Assembly (NCBI RefSeq): GCF_015062905.1
Contig: NZ_SUTK01000002.1
Span: 1 to 64,000 of the forward strand
From: Methanobrevibacter thaueri
GTDB taxonomy: Archaea > Methanobacteriota > Methanobacteria > Methanobacteriales > Methanobacteriaceae
Length of the DNA stretch: 64,000 nucleotides
Direction: 5' to 3'
Shown: positions 35,847 through 45,800 of the stretch, one piece after another
Layout of the letters: each line of letters starts with the position of its first letter
Position numbering within the stretch: the first letter of the stretch is position 1
The notes under the pieces: generated by a model
What the model was told of the DNA's origin: nothing
The model's database searches: none
The model's input: only the letters and a program-made list of their open reading frames with translations
Program-made: the position numbers and the translations under genes

Positions 35847-37655
35847 TTATTCGATGTCAATTCTTTTGCGAGATATGACTAAAAGCTTTTCATCAGAGGA
35901 CTCCTCAATAATCCTTTGAAAAGCAGCTTCGGATTGAAGTTTAGTGAAAGCAAAGAATCTGACACCCTGGGATTGTGCATTTAAAGCAATATCAACCCAT
36001 ATATCCTCTTTGTCAACGTATTCGCTAAGATATTCAATGCTTTTTAAAGTATGCTGGCTTTCCTTGGCGATGTTTACAAGCATGGTCTGATTCTCGATTT
36101 TCAAGAAAGCCTTTTCACGGTTGTAAAAAAATAGATTTAACTTGAGGGGATTTGAACTGTCCCTTGAAGGAAGGACCTCATAATTGTGATCATGAAGCGC
36201 AATCTGACTCAATACACCTTCATCCACAATCTTATTTAATGCTATGCCTGAAATATCCTTGAATTCACTCCTGTCAACAATGTAAGCTAAAAGAGACTGA
36301 TTAGAAGTTGACTGAACAATGAAAAATTGCATATCCTTGCTCAGGTCATTCAAATTAGTATTCTTGAAGAATGATTCATCGAGATTTTCAGCAACCCTGC
36401 GGCGGGATTCGAGGTCAAAATTAGGATTCTTAACCGCTACCTCTTCAAACCATTTTGGATACTTTTCCAGCAGCTCACACTCATCAAAAATATGATCCAA
36501 TACCACATCGTCGGCGAATTTCCACTCAGACAAGCTGGAAACATCAACCAGAGAATCACATTGCTTGAACATGCCTTCCATTGATTTTATTTTACTTACA
36601 TCCCAATCCTTCAAGTCTGAAACATCAGTCAAATCTTCACAATGCTTAAACATGCTTTTCAATGACTCGACATTGGAGATGTCCCAGGATTTTAGGGCGG
36701 AAATGTTTGTCAGTGAAGAACAATTCTTAAACAGATACTCAAAAGAAGTGATATTTGAAACGTCCCAATTCTTCAAATCAGAAACGCTTTTAAGTGAAAC
36801 GCAACCCTCAAACAGGCCTGAAATTCTATTTATATTAGATATGTCCCAATTCTTCAAAGCGGAAATGCTTTTTATGGAATAACAATATGCAAACAATGAC
36901 AAAAGACTTTTGTTGTTCTCCATCTTAGACAAATCCCACTTTGACAATGCGGAAATATCCTTAAGTCTTGCACAGCTTCTGAACAGTGCAGTAATATTGA
37001 ATGCATTGACCAAATTCCAATTTTTCAAGGCGGAAACATCCTCCAGTGATGTGCAGAACTCAAACAGGCATGCCGCATCCCTTACATTGCTAACATCCCA
37101 CTTGGACAATGCGGAAATATCATTAATATGAACGCAATCAGCGAAAAGGTAGTGCATATCCTCAACTTGACTAACGTCCCAATTCTTCAAAGCAGAAATA
37201 TCCTCAAGTGAATGGCAGCCCCTGAACATGCATGACATGTCAGTGACATTTGACATGTTCCAGTTTTCCAATGCGGAAATGTCCTCGAGGAGGGAGCATC
37301 CATCAAACATGTTGCTGGTATCGGTTACTGAAGATACGTCCCATTTGTCAAGAGACGCGATTTCAACCAATGATTCGCATCCGGAAAACATGTCTTTTGT
37401 ACTTGTGATATTCCCGACACCGAAGGTAACAATAGCTTCAAGATTAACCATATCCCTGTATCTGCCTTCGATGAGTGTTTCACCGAACAAATCTTCACTT
37501 ATATATAGAACGTCCTCACGATTTTTAACATCTCTCCAATTGGTCAGGTTAGTACCATCTGTTAGAATAATTAAAACATTAAATTCCCTTAACTCATAAA
37601 TACTTTCAGTAGTTGTGTTTAGATGTTCAAAATCATATAAATCTGTCTTAGCCAT
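35847..37655 (-). CDS. PARCEL/DUF285 repeat protein with HEAT-like C-terminus, cytoplasmic
   Basis: 602 residues with no signal peptide or membrane segment. Residues about 75-400 are about thirteen repeats of 23-26 residues, W-D-V-S-N-V-x5-L-F-x2-C-x-S-L-x2-I-S-A-L-K-N, the DUF285/BspA-like 'PARCEL' pattern usually found on secreted proteins. The last ~170 residues switch to alpha-helical repeats (QTMLVNIAKES, IWVDIALNAQSQGVRFFAFTKLQ) that resemble bacterial HEAT-like modules. GAGGATTAAC sets the ATG. A 6-bp hairpin lies just after the stop. Such repeats normally bind proteins; I infer an intracellular scaffold or sensor role, with no known partner. The combination is unusual. Confidence 0.78.
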   Translation of the reverse strand: MAKTDLYDFEHLNTTTESIYELREFNVLIILTDGTNLTNWRDVKNREDVLYISEDLFGETLIEGRYRDMVNLEAIVTFGVGNITSTKDMFSGCESLVEIASLDKWDVSSVTDTSNMFDGCSLLEDISALENWNMSNVTDMSCMFRGCHSLEDISALKNWDVSQVEDMHYLFADCVHINDISALSKWDVSNVRDAACLFEFCTSLEDVSALKNWNLVNAFNITALFRSCARLKDISALSKWDLSKMENNKSLLSLFAYCYSIKSISALKNWDISNINRISGLFEGCVSLKSVSDLKNWDVSNITSFEYLFKNCSSLTNISALKSWDISNVESLKSMFKHCEDLTDVSDLKDWDVSKIKSMEGMFKQCDSLVDVSSLSEWKFADDVVLDHIFDECELLEKYPKWFEEVAVKNPNFDLESRRRVAENLDESFFKNTNLNDLSKDMQFFIVQSTSNQSLLAYIVDRSEFKDISGIALNKIVDEGVLSQIALHDHNYEVLPSRDSSNPLKLNLFFYNREKAFLKIENQTMLVNIAKESQHTLKSIEYLSEYVDKEDIWVDIALNAQSQGVRFFAFTKLQSEAAFQRIIEESSDEKLLVISRKRIDIE

Positions 37656-37775
37656 GTTAATCCTCGTTGATAGATATAACTTTGTTCAATATTATATATA
37701 ACCATATCACAAAATTTACCTATGAACATAATCATTTTTAAATTTTAAAATTAAAGGGTTTAAACTAAAAGCGGT

Positions 37776-38276
37776 TCAATATCTGTCAAAATGCACTTTT
37801 GCCTTATCGAAGCGCAATTTCACTTCGCTTTCACGAGCCGGCCAGCCTACACAAATTACTGAAAACGGAATGCAATGGTCCGGAATATTAAGATATTCCT
37901 TTAATTTCAATGTCCTGTCCTCAATTGGATGAAAACCCAACCAAACGGCACCCAATCCCTCATGAGTTGCCTGAAGCAATATGTTTTCATTGCATGCCCC
38001 CAAGTCCTGCTCTATCATGCCGATGACCTTTGCCTCATTGAGATTGCCTATTGTTATTATCAGATGGGAAGCCTTTTCCGCAGGCTTTGCAAACCTGTGC
38101 ATCCTGGAGATTGCCAGCTTATCCTCAGGCTTTGATACGACAATGAACTCCCATGGCTGTGCATTGCAGGAAGATGGCGCCTGCATTCCCGCCTTCAGAA
38201 GGTTCTCAATAATGTCATCAGGGACTTTCTCATCCGTATAATTGCGAACACTTTTTCTTTCAAAAATCAAACTCAT
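37776..38276 (-). CDS. Nitroreductase-family FMN oxidoreductase
   Basis: 166 residues, the compact nitroreductase fold: FERKSVRNYTDEKVPDD at the start (FMN-phosphate-binding R-x-x-R-x-Y/F), MQAPSSCNAQPWEFIVVS (FMN-binding) and GLGAVWLGFHP near the end. It would reduce flavin-accepting substrates with NAD(P)H; the physiological substrate is unknown. Its start codon is one base from the ClC stop (GGTGATTAGATG), so the two are translationally linked. A paralogue is at 61347-61865. In this oxygen-sensitive organism it may detoxify quinones or nitro compounds, but that is inference. Confidence 0.88.
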   Translation of the reverse strand: MSLIFERKSVRNYTDEKVPDDIIENLLKAGMQAPSSCNAQPWEFIVVSKPEDKLAISRMHRFAKPAEKASHLIITIGNLNEAKVIGMIEQDLGACNENILLQATHEGLGAVWLGFHPIEDRTLKLKEYLNIPDHCIPFSVICVGWPARESEVKLRFDKAKVHFDRY

Positions 38277-39833
38277 CTAATCACCGAACAACTCCTCTAT
38301 CTCCTCTCTTACAAACGGATAATCATTAAAATCCGTAAGGACCTGAATCTGGTCGGAATATTGTATTTTGAAATCCTCAGTTGGAATGACATATTTGCCG
38401 TTTCTTATAACGGACACGACAATGGCATTTTTTGGGAAAGGAATGTCCTTGATTTTGAAATTGATATAATTGCAATCAAGGGGCACCAAATACTCTGACA
38501 TGACATGCTTTGATGGCTTTTTGACATATTCCCTATTCTTCTTAAAGAGAAGCCTGTCATATAAGGACTCATAAATAGGCTCGTTTCCTAAAAGGGTTGG
38601 AACGACATAAGCTATCAGGGACACGACAATCATCGCCACCAGGCATTCGGTCGATCCGCTCATCTCAGCCAAGAGAACTATTCCTGTAATTGGTGACCTG
38701 ACTGTGGCTGCGAAAAATCCTGCCATCGATATGACAATGAAACGGTAAATCAAATCGTGGTGCAAACCCAACACCGGTACAAAGATGCTTCCAAATACTG
38801 CACCTATATAAGCTCCCAATACCAAAATAGGGAGAAATATGCCCCCAGGAGCTCCTGATGAGAATGAAAACATTGAAAAGAGATACTTTAAAACAAGCAA
38901 AAATACCAAAACGCCAAGTGAAGGAATGGTCACGTCCAGCATGTCCATCATGAAGTGGCCTCCATCACTGATTTCAGGAATTGCAAGCGCCACAACACCG
39001 GATATCATGAATACCAATACAAACTTAAGCCAGGACGGAATCCTTAGATTTGCCATGATGTCACTTGACTTTATCATGCCCACATTGTAAATGTAACCTA
39101 AAACTCCAACGAACACCCCTAAAACGATGAAGATCCAATACGCTTCAAGAGGAAGAACGTTTATCGGAAATGACAATATGGTGGCCTGGCCAAAAATGGC
39201 CTTTGATATAAAATCAGACACTATGGCCGATACCAATGCAATGAAAATAAGAGTCTTGTCAAATCCGTGATTTATCTCTTCAAAAACAAATATCACACCT
39301 GCCAGGGGTGCGTTGAATGCTGCAGTAATACCTACAGCCGAACCGACAAGAATCAATCTAAGCTCATCGGTTTTTGTTCCTTTAAACAATTTGGCAATAC
39401 CCTTACCGGCCATACCACCTATCTGGACTGAAGGGCCTTCCGGACCAAGTGAAAGTCCTCCAAGGGCGGTGAGAACACCTGCAACTATCTTTGAGAAAAG
39501 CACCTTTGCCCAATTAGCTTCCATATGTCCCTTTACCTCTGCGTAAACCTGAGGTATTCCGCTTCCGGCAGAGTCAACTTCCCATTTGGTCAGCCAGTCA
39601 ATTAAAAGACCCATTGCTGCCAATGCAATAAAGAACAAAATAATATACAATACATTTCCATGAATTATTGCCAGATAATCCCTTAAAACTTTTTCCGAAC
39701 CTGCAAGCAGGAACCTATACAAACAAACCATTATTCCTGCAAATATGCCGACCATCACTCCCTGAATGGTCAGTCTAAAGATATATTTAGGGTTTTCACT
39801 AACAGATTTGAATGTTTTTTCAAGAGATTTCAT
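38277..39833 (-). CDS. ClC-family chloride/proton antiporter with TrkA_C-like tail
   Basis: 518 residues from the ATG at 39833 (a UUG lies directly before). Ten or more hydrophobic helices carry the selectivity-filter motifs GSGIP (90-94), GPEGP (130-134, with gating E132) and the internal proton glutamate pair in FVFEEINHG (E185-E186), which favours an antiporter over a channel; GAPGGIF is the third filter loop. The last ~70 residues (VPLDCNYINFKIKDIPFP..., PTEDFKIQYSDQIQVLTD) look like a TrkA_C/RCK-C ligand domain. It would move chloride against protons across the cell membrane, for acid or volume control. It is the first gene of a pair with the nitroreductase. Confidence 0.9.
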   Translation of the reverse strand: MKSLEKTFKSVSENPKYIFRLTIQGVMVGIFAGIMVCLYRFLLAGSEKVLRDYLAIIHGNVLYIILFFIALAAMGLLIDWLTKWEVDSAGSGIPQVYAEVKGHMEANWAKVLFSKIVAGVLTALGGLSLGPEGPSVQIGGMAGKGIAKLFKGTKTDELRLILVGSAVGITAAFNAPLAGVIFVFEEINHGFDKTLIFIALVSAIVSDFISKAIFGQATILSFPINVLPLEAYWIFIVLGVFVGVLGYIYNVGMIKSSDIMANLRIPSWLKFVLVFMISGVVALAIPEISDGGHFMMDMLDVTIPSLGVLVFLLVLKYLFSMFSFSSGAPGGIFLPILVLGAYIGAVFGSIFVPVLGLHHDLIYRFIVISMAGFFAATVRSPITGIVLLAEMSGSTECLVAMIVVSLIAYVVPTLLGNEPIYESLYDRLLFKKNREYVKKPSKHVMSEYLVPLDCNYINFKIKDIPFPKNAIVVSVIRNGKYVIPTEDFKIQYSDQIQVLTDFNDYPFVREEIEELFGD

Positions 39834-39949
39834 CAATTAGGTATTTGTTTTAATCATATAAGTTATTTTCATATAGAACCTAATCATTTTAACTAAAAAA
39901 GATTGGGAAATTCTTTTTCAAATCCCATATTTTTTAAAAATAAGAGAAT

Positions 39950-39966
39950 AAGGAGATTAGCTCCTT
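39950..39966. other. Short perfect inverted repeat
   Basis: aaggag and ctcctt flank a 5-base spacer in the gap between the ClC gene and the zinc-ribbon gene. It is short and not followed by a clear T tract on either side; significance is doubtful. Confidence 0.3.
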
Positions 39967-40024
39967 AATTTAAACTGTTTTATTATAGATTTGTAATTCT
40001 TAGCCCCTATGTTTCTGTTTCGAA

Positions 40025-40510
40025 TCAGAATAGGTTATTTATATCAAGAGTATCTTCCACATCGATACCATTTCTCATTTTTTCGCCGGAGTTGTATGCA
40101 TCATATATCGCATAACCCCATACAAGCAGCCATGTAATCCAACCGATTACGAACAGCATCAAAGCTCCGGAAATAATGGCTAAGACGAACAATATGATTC
40201 CCTTTTTGGTCAAACCCAGATAGACCTGACCTAAACCTATTATCAAAAATGACAATATCGCCGCCAATCCGGGACTTTTATCTGTGCGCATTACACTGGA
40301 TGAAGTATTGACCACCTGTGATGCCTTTGCAGTGGCAGTTCCACATTCTGGACAAAATTTAGTGGAATTAGGCATTTCAAATCCACAATTGGAACAGAAT
40401 TTGGTACCTGTTTCATCCACTTCTTCATCTATAACTATCTCGGAACCGCAGTTTTTACAGAACTTTGCTCCATCTACAACTTCCTCTCCACAATTTTGAC
40501 ATTTGACCAT
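40025..40510 (-). CDS. Double zinc-ribbon protein with TM2-like membrane domain
   Basis: 161 residues. Two zinc ribbons at the N-terminus (CQNCGEEV...FCKNCGSEI at 4-25 and FCSNCGFEM...FCPECGTA at about 36-60), a short linker, then two or three membrane helices (about 80-145) with the GLGQVYLGLTKKGIILF turn typical of TM2-domain proteins, and an acidic tail. GAGGTGAAACT sets the ATG. Proteins of this build are common in archaea and have no settled function. The ribbon pair could bind nucleic acid or protein at the inner membrane face; I do not assign a role. Confidence 0.82.
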   Translation of the reverse strand: MVKCQNCGEEVVDGAKFCKNCGSEIVIDEEVDETGTKFCSNCGFEMPNSTKFCPECGTATAKASQVVNTSSSVMRTDKSPGLAAILSFLIIGLGQVYLGLTKKGIILFVLAIISGALMLFVIGWITWLLVWGYAIYDAYNSGEKMRNGIDVEDTLDINNLF

Positions 40511-40587
40511 AGTTTCACCTCAAAAATTGAAAGCTCATATTTTTATATAAAATTAATAATATTTAACTCTGATTGAAAAACATCCCA

Positions 40588-40790
40588 CAACAAATTCAGT
40601 ATATCCCTGCAGACAATGAGGGTATCCCTCACCTCAAGGGTAGGAACAGGAAAAATATCATGGAGTGTCCACAGCAATCTGTCTAGAAGGCCCCATAGCA
40701 TGCTTTTGGATGTGGACAATGTGCATCGTCGGCGCGTCCTCCGAATTCATCGAAAGAATGATTATAAAAGCAGATAAAAATCCTGTCTTT
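40588..40790 (+). pseudogene. Remnant of an AGCS-family alanine/glycine:cation symporter
   Basis: Plus-strand translation reads FSISLQTMRVSLTSRVGTGKIS, then shifts by one base (near 40656) to GVSTAICLEGPIACFWMW and TMCIVGASSEF. Together this matches the N-terminal region of sodium:alanine symporters (…QAL-SLA-VGTGNIAGVATAI-GGPGA-FWMW…). The remainder of the usual ~450-residue protein is missing and the frame is broken, so it is a decayed fragment. What follows to 40863 (KADKNPVFNGNAIGLDEEN…) keeps an open frame but I do not recognise it. The rest of the 40511-41038 gap is AT-rich with nothing else. Confidence 0.65.
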
Positions 40791-41023
40791 AATGGAAATG
40801 CAATCGGACTTGATGAAGAGAACTTGATTACTGAAAATGAAGCTAATATTAAATTACTATACTGATAAATACATATATCCGGAGAGTTTCATTAGTTTTT
40901 TTGAATTCTTTAAAATAATGAAATATCTGATGGATTATTTGATGTCATGTACTCATTCATATGAAAATAATTGAAGGGATTTTAATTAAAACACATAGAA
41001 AAATATCATAGAAAAGTTATATT

Positions 41024-41059
41024 AAAAAAATAGAATTTGTAGATGAAAAAATCATCTAC
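41024..41059 (-). terminator. Stop-codon-straddling hairpin plus U tract (adhesin at 41056)
   Basis: Perfect 8-bp inverted repeat gtagatga/tcatctac at 41039-41046 and 41052-41059 with a 5-base loop; the stop codon (41056-41058) is inside one arm, and a T7 run follows on the minus strand. Confidence 0.7.
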
Positions 41060-42678
41060 CAAACTTTGATTTTAGCATTTTTGACAACTTTTTTGTAACA
41101 TTTGTCACCTTTGAATGTAATGACTGCCTTGTAGGTTCCTTTTTTGGTCAATGTCTTAAGCTTGAATATGGCCTGACCTTTCTTGTTGGTTTTTGCCGCA
41201 TAGGTTTTGCCTTTGACCTTAAGATAAACCTTAACCTTTTTCATGACTGCGTTCTTGTTATTCTTTAAGGTAACCCTATAATTCTTAACAGGAGTATTTA
41301 CGTTAAATTTCTTTTTGGAAGGGAAGATATAAGGTTTTGGCTTTTTAACAACAAGAGTTATATCGAATGATATAGGCTGATATTTCCTGTCGCCCAAAAA
41401 TGAAATTGTTGCCTTGTAGGTTTTAGGGACAAGTGAAGAAATAGGAACCTTAATCTGTCCTTTAGAGTCTGTGGCGTACTTCCTAGTTTTGCCGTTTAGC
41501 TTAACTACAAATTCCTTATTTGCAACACCCTTTCCAGACTGGTCCTTTAATGTTACAATCAGATATTTTCCTTCATTATATACGCTGTCAAATTTGTACT
41601 TGTTTATTGAGATTTTTTCCCGTATATCATTAACTACAATAGAAACAACTGAAGAAACTGATTCATGAGTCTCATTTCCCGCAAAACTGACTGTAGCATC
41701 ATAAGATCCAGGAGCCAGATCCAATAAAAATTCAGTTTGACCATTAACATCAGTCTTATTATCGAATGGAATACCATTTACCTTAAATACAAGGGTTTCA
41801 TTAGCAATAGGATTTCCATTCTTGTCCTTAAAGGTTACAATAAGATACTTTTTCTCACCGTAAGTGTAGGTGACATTAACCGCAGTGATTTCGGTTGGAA
41901 TCCTGTTAATGGTTACTGTTATAGGAATGCTTGAGCCAATGTACTTGTTAGTATCTTCAAATTGAATGTCCCCCTCATAAGTGCCTGCGTCCAATATGGC
42001 GAAATCAAAAACCGCTTGACCACTTCCATTGGTCTTTAACCCTTCATGAATAGGACTGACATCAAGCTTAAGGGTAGCATTGGAGATAGGCTTTCCATTA
42101 AAATCAGTTAATAAGATAGTCAAATTTCCTGACTCGCCCAGAATAAATGTAATGTTGTCTGCAGTGATGTTGGTGTTGAATCTGGAAATTTCAATATTGA
42201 TATTTAAACTGGATTCATTATAGTTGTCCTTTCCCAAAAATTTAATTACACCTGTGTAGTTTCCGACATCTAAAATAGGGCGTTCCAAATCAAAATAGAC
42301 TTCACCGCTGCTGTTAGTTACAAAATTTCTTTTAACTGAAGTGTCCAGAATATCCAAAGTTAAATTATAACCCTCTAACGGATTTCCATCATCATCAGTC
42401 AATTTGGCAACGATTTTTCCCTCACCAGGCACTGTAGTGACATTATCGGCTTCAATCTTGGTTGGTTTTTTATCACCATCATTTTGTATCAAGTCATCAA
42501 GGCCGCCATCCTTGGACAAATCATCTTGATTTAAATCGCTTTGCTCCAATTCAATTTCTTCATCAACAATCGTCTGTGCATCAGTTGCATTTGAATCTGC
42601 AGCACTGATAACTGAAATTGAAGAAGCAAAAATGATGAAAAATAATGATAATATCAATAATTTTCTCTTTTCAATCAT
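41056..42678 (-). CDS. Secreted protein of tandem Ig-like domains
   Basis: 540 residues from the ATG at 42678, chosen because GGAGG lies five bases before it; a UUG extension would swallow that site. Signal peptide 1-27 (ends VISAADS). An acidic linker (about 28-75) leads into four or five Ig-like modules of about 90-100 residues, each with a 'GEGKIVAKLTDDDGNPLEGYNLTLDI', 'GSYDATVSFAGN' type pattern. The C-terminal ~130 residues are lysine-rich (KYRVTL..., KVKGKTYAAKTNKKGQAIFKL) like the ends of the two C1A-protease adhesins. No TGNP anchor. Likely a wall-associated binding or spacer protein. TATA box at 42724-42732. Confidence 0.83.
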   Translation of the reverse strand: MIEKRKLLILSLFFIIFASSISVISAADSNATDAQTIVDEEIELEQSDLNQDDLSKDGGLDDLIQNDGDKKPTKIEADNVTTVPGEGKIVAKLTDDDGNPLEGYNLTLDILDTSVKRNFVTNSSGEVYFDLERPILDVGNYTGVIKFLGKDNYNESSLNINIEISRFNTNITADNITFILGESGNLTILLTDFNGKPISNATLKLDVSPIHEGLKTNGSGQAVFDFAILDAGTYEGDIQFEDTNKYIGSSIPITVTINRIPTEITAVNVTYTYGEKKYLIVTFKDKNGNPIANETLVFKVNGIPFDNKTDVNGQTEFLLDLAPGSYDATVSFAGNETHESVSSVVSIVVNDIREKISINKYKFDSVYNEGKYLIVTLKDQSGKGVANKEFVVKLNGKTRKYATDSKGQIKVPISSLVPKTYKATISFLGDRKYQPISFDITLVVKKPKPYIFPSKKKFNVNTPVKNYRVTLKNNKNAVMKKVKVYLKVKGKTYAAKTNKKGQAIFKLKTLTKKGTYKAVITFKGDKCYKKVVKNAKIKVW

Positions 42679-42723
42679 AATATCCTCCAAAATTTATATT
42701 AATATAATTTATTTTACTGATAG

Positions 42724-42732
42724 TATATAAAA
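42724..42732 (-). promoter_or_regulatory. TATA box for the adhesin at 41056
   Basis: Minus-strand ACATTTTATATACTATC is a strong BRE/TATA-like element about 46 bases before the ATG. With initiation about 25 bases downstream, the leader is short and holds the GGAGG site. Confidence 0.5.
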
Positions 42733-42893
42733 TGTATATTCCATATTCCATTTTTTCAAAAAAAAATATTACAATTATAAAAAACACTAATTAAAAAAAG
42801 CAATACTACAAAATAACTGAACTTTTAAAAAAATAGAAAAAAAAGAATTTTTAAAAAAATAAAAGAAAGGAAAAAGGATAAAATAATAATTAA

Positions 42894-45800
42894 CTATTTT
42901 TTACCTTTCCTTTGAACAAAACATAGTGTCAATAAAGAGAGCAATAAAACAAACAATGGATTTCCAGTTTCATGAATAGTGCTTTGAGCAGCAACAGAAT
43001 CGCTAACTGCAGAAGCAGTATCTGATTCACCTTTAGGATTATCAGGTTCTTCATCTGGTTCATCCTCTGGTTCTGTAGGATCAATACCTGATCCTTCAGT
43101 GTCAGCTGTTCCATTAACTCCTTCTTTTATCAAAACAGTGTCAGTGTCTTCTAATGTTTCATTTGATCCACTATGACCCGCAATAGCAGTGTTGGATTTT
43201 AAACCAACAGTTAAAGCTTCGAAGAACAATTTCAAAGTAACTGATTGGCCAGCCTCAATCTTACCATTGTAGTACCATCTATTTTCTTCACTAACGTAAG
43301 TCCAGTCTTCCTTATCGGAATAGTCATAAAATTTCAAACCTTGACTGTACTCATTATCTTCGATATACGCTCCAGTTATGGTTTTATTACCAACGTTCGA
43401 ATAAACGATGGAGAAACTTACAATATCACCGACTTTAGCTTCCTTAAAGTTGGAAATCTTATCTATAGTGAATTTTGCTGGTCCAACAACGGTTTCCGCT
43501 TCGTCATCCAATTCCATCTCTTCTTGGGATTCCTTAGTACCCCAATCTTTCCATGCCCAGTGAATATGAGCTTTGTTAACCAATTTTCCTAATTCAACAG
43601 CTTCGAATATAAGAGTTATGTTTAAAGTGGAACCTGGTTCCCAACCCTCCCATGTTTTATACTTGATAGTAACACGGTCAGTGGTATTCACAATGGATTC
43701 ATAGTTACCTTCCCATATGACACCATTCTTATCAGGATTTAATATATATCCGACATATTTCAATCCTTCAGGGAAGATATCTTCAATTACGAGGAATTGT
43801 TCTCCATAAGCGTTAGAATGGTCAAAGTAGGTAATGTTACCTGTGTTTTCAACAAATATTTCATAATAAACAAGGTCACCTAAATTGACTGATTCGTTGA
43901 GACATTTTTTGGTCAAGTTTATTTCCGGCTCTTCCACTGTTATAGTGGCCACATCACTGGTACCCCATTCACTGAATATGAAATTACAGGTTACACCTTT
44001 CTTATGAATTGAAAAGTGAAGTGTAATGTTCAATGATGAGCCAGGTGCCCAATCCTCCAAACCGTTTTCATTCAGGTTATAGATAATGTGAACGTTATTT
44101 CTAGCAGTTACATTCTCTGTGACATGAATTTTGACCTTTTCCCCATTCGCATCAACGGAATTAACAGTATAACCTTTATAGACCAATCCGTCATGATAAT
44201 AATCATTCAGTTCGATATAGTTCTTATCGGTATAGTGTAATGTTCCATTGTTTTCAAGGAAAATCTCATAGTCAACAGTGTCCCCTAAATCTTTATAATC
44301 ACTGTCAGGGGTCTTGGTTAACTTGAGGCTAGGATCACCAGCATAAGCAACACCATATGCTCTTGAGGTTGCCAATTGGTCTCCGGATACTTTTGCAGTG
44401 TTTCTGAGTTTTCCATCTTCAGCAGCTGTGAATACAACTTTGAAATTGAAAGATTCCCCTGCATCAAATCCATTTGGTGATGCATAAGAAAGTTTCAGAT
44501 GTCCAACACTTGAATCAGCACCTAACACATCGCCGTCAACCGCTCCCAATACAGGATTGGTTGAATCATGAGCTGATGTGTAGTAAACTGAATCTCCGCT
44601 CAAATTTGGAATATCCATAAAACCCATGTATTTGAGTTTATCTGCATCGAAATCAATATCTATAGTGAAATGATCTCCATTATACCTGGATCCTTGGTTT
44701 TTAACAACATAATCGAAAGCTAAAATATCACCGACTCTCATAGTCTTAGCACTAGGAGTGTCGGTAATAGTGATATCCACAGGTTTTGAATTGACTGTAA
44801 CTGATTTTGAAACATTCGGATATTGTGTAATGGCAATACTATTTACAGAGGTTCCATAGTCCAAGACATTGAATGTGACTGTAAAGTTGAAACAGTACAT
44901 ATGACAGAAACCTTCTTCACTGATATTGTAAGCGAACTGTGCAAGATTATTTCTAGGATTTATCTTAGGTACAAGATAATTCTCTGCATAATAGTTTCCG
45001 TCAAAAGGATTTTTGCCTGGAGTGTAACCTGCATATTCCAATACATTGGAATTATACCCGAAGTTTATTCCAACAAAGCGATACCCTTCAAAAGGTTCCG
45101 GATAAAAAGTACCACCATAATTTGTAACAACAATGTTGAAGTTGACTTCATCTCCCTTATTTACAGTAACTGTATTTGATGGAGTGACTGTCATTCTGAA
45201 GTCTGCAACATCAACTTGAGCATCTTCTTTAGCAGAATCAAATCCTATTACAGATGCAGTGGTTTTCAGGGTTCCAGGATTTTTAACTTTAAAAGTAACT
45301 GTGAAATTAAATTTATAGTCATTTTGGAATCCTTCGCTCCATATCTTATAACCGAATTGCACAAGATTGTTTGTAGGATAATTCCTAGGATCAAGATAAT
45401 TATTCGGATAAGCAGTTGGAGTATAACGAACATATTCTAATTGATTGGAATTATATTCTAAATTTAATCCAACGAAATGAACATTGGTCGCTGGGTCATA
45501 CATTCCTGCATAAGTACCGCCCTTGTTCACAACATAAATCTCAAAGTTTACCTCATCACCAACATTTGCATAAGGATTTAATGCAGTGTAGGTTATAGTG
45601 AGATCTGCCGGATTCTCAACAATGGTTTGAGCTTTTGATTTAACATTATTATCATGCCACATGAATGCAGTAGTTTCCAATGTTCCAGTACTTTTAACTC
45701 TGAAACTGGCTGTGAAGTTAAAAAGATAACCGTTAGCAAATTTAAAATCAGAACAGTCATAGCCAACTAAAAGCCCATTCGGATTCATATCGAAATTTGG

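Noticed and set aside
40665..40865. A 66-residue frame as an independent gene
   Set aside because: Its first half is the out-of-frame continuation of a symporter remnant, so it is better explained as pseudogene.
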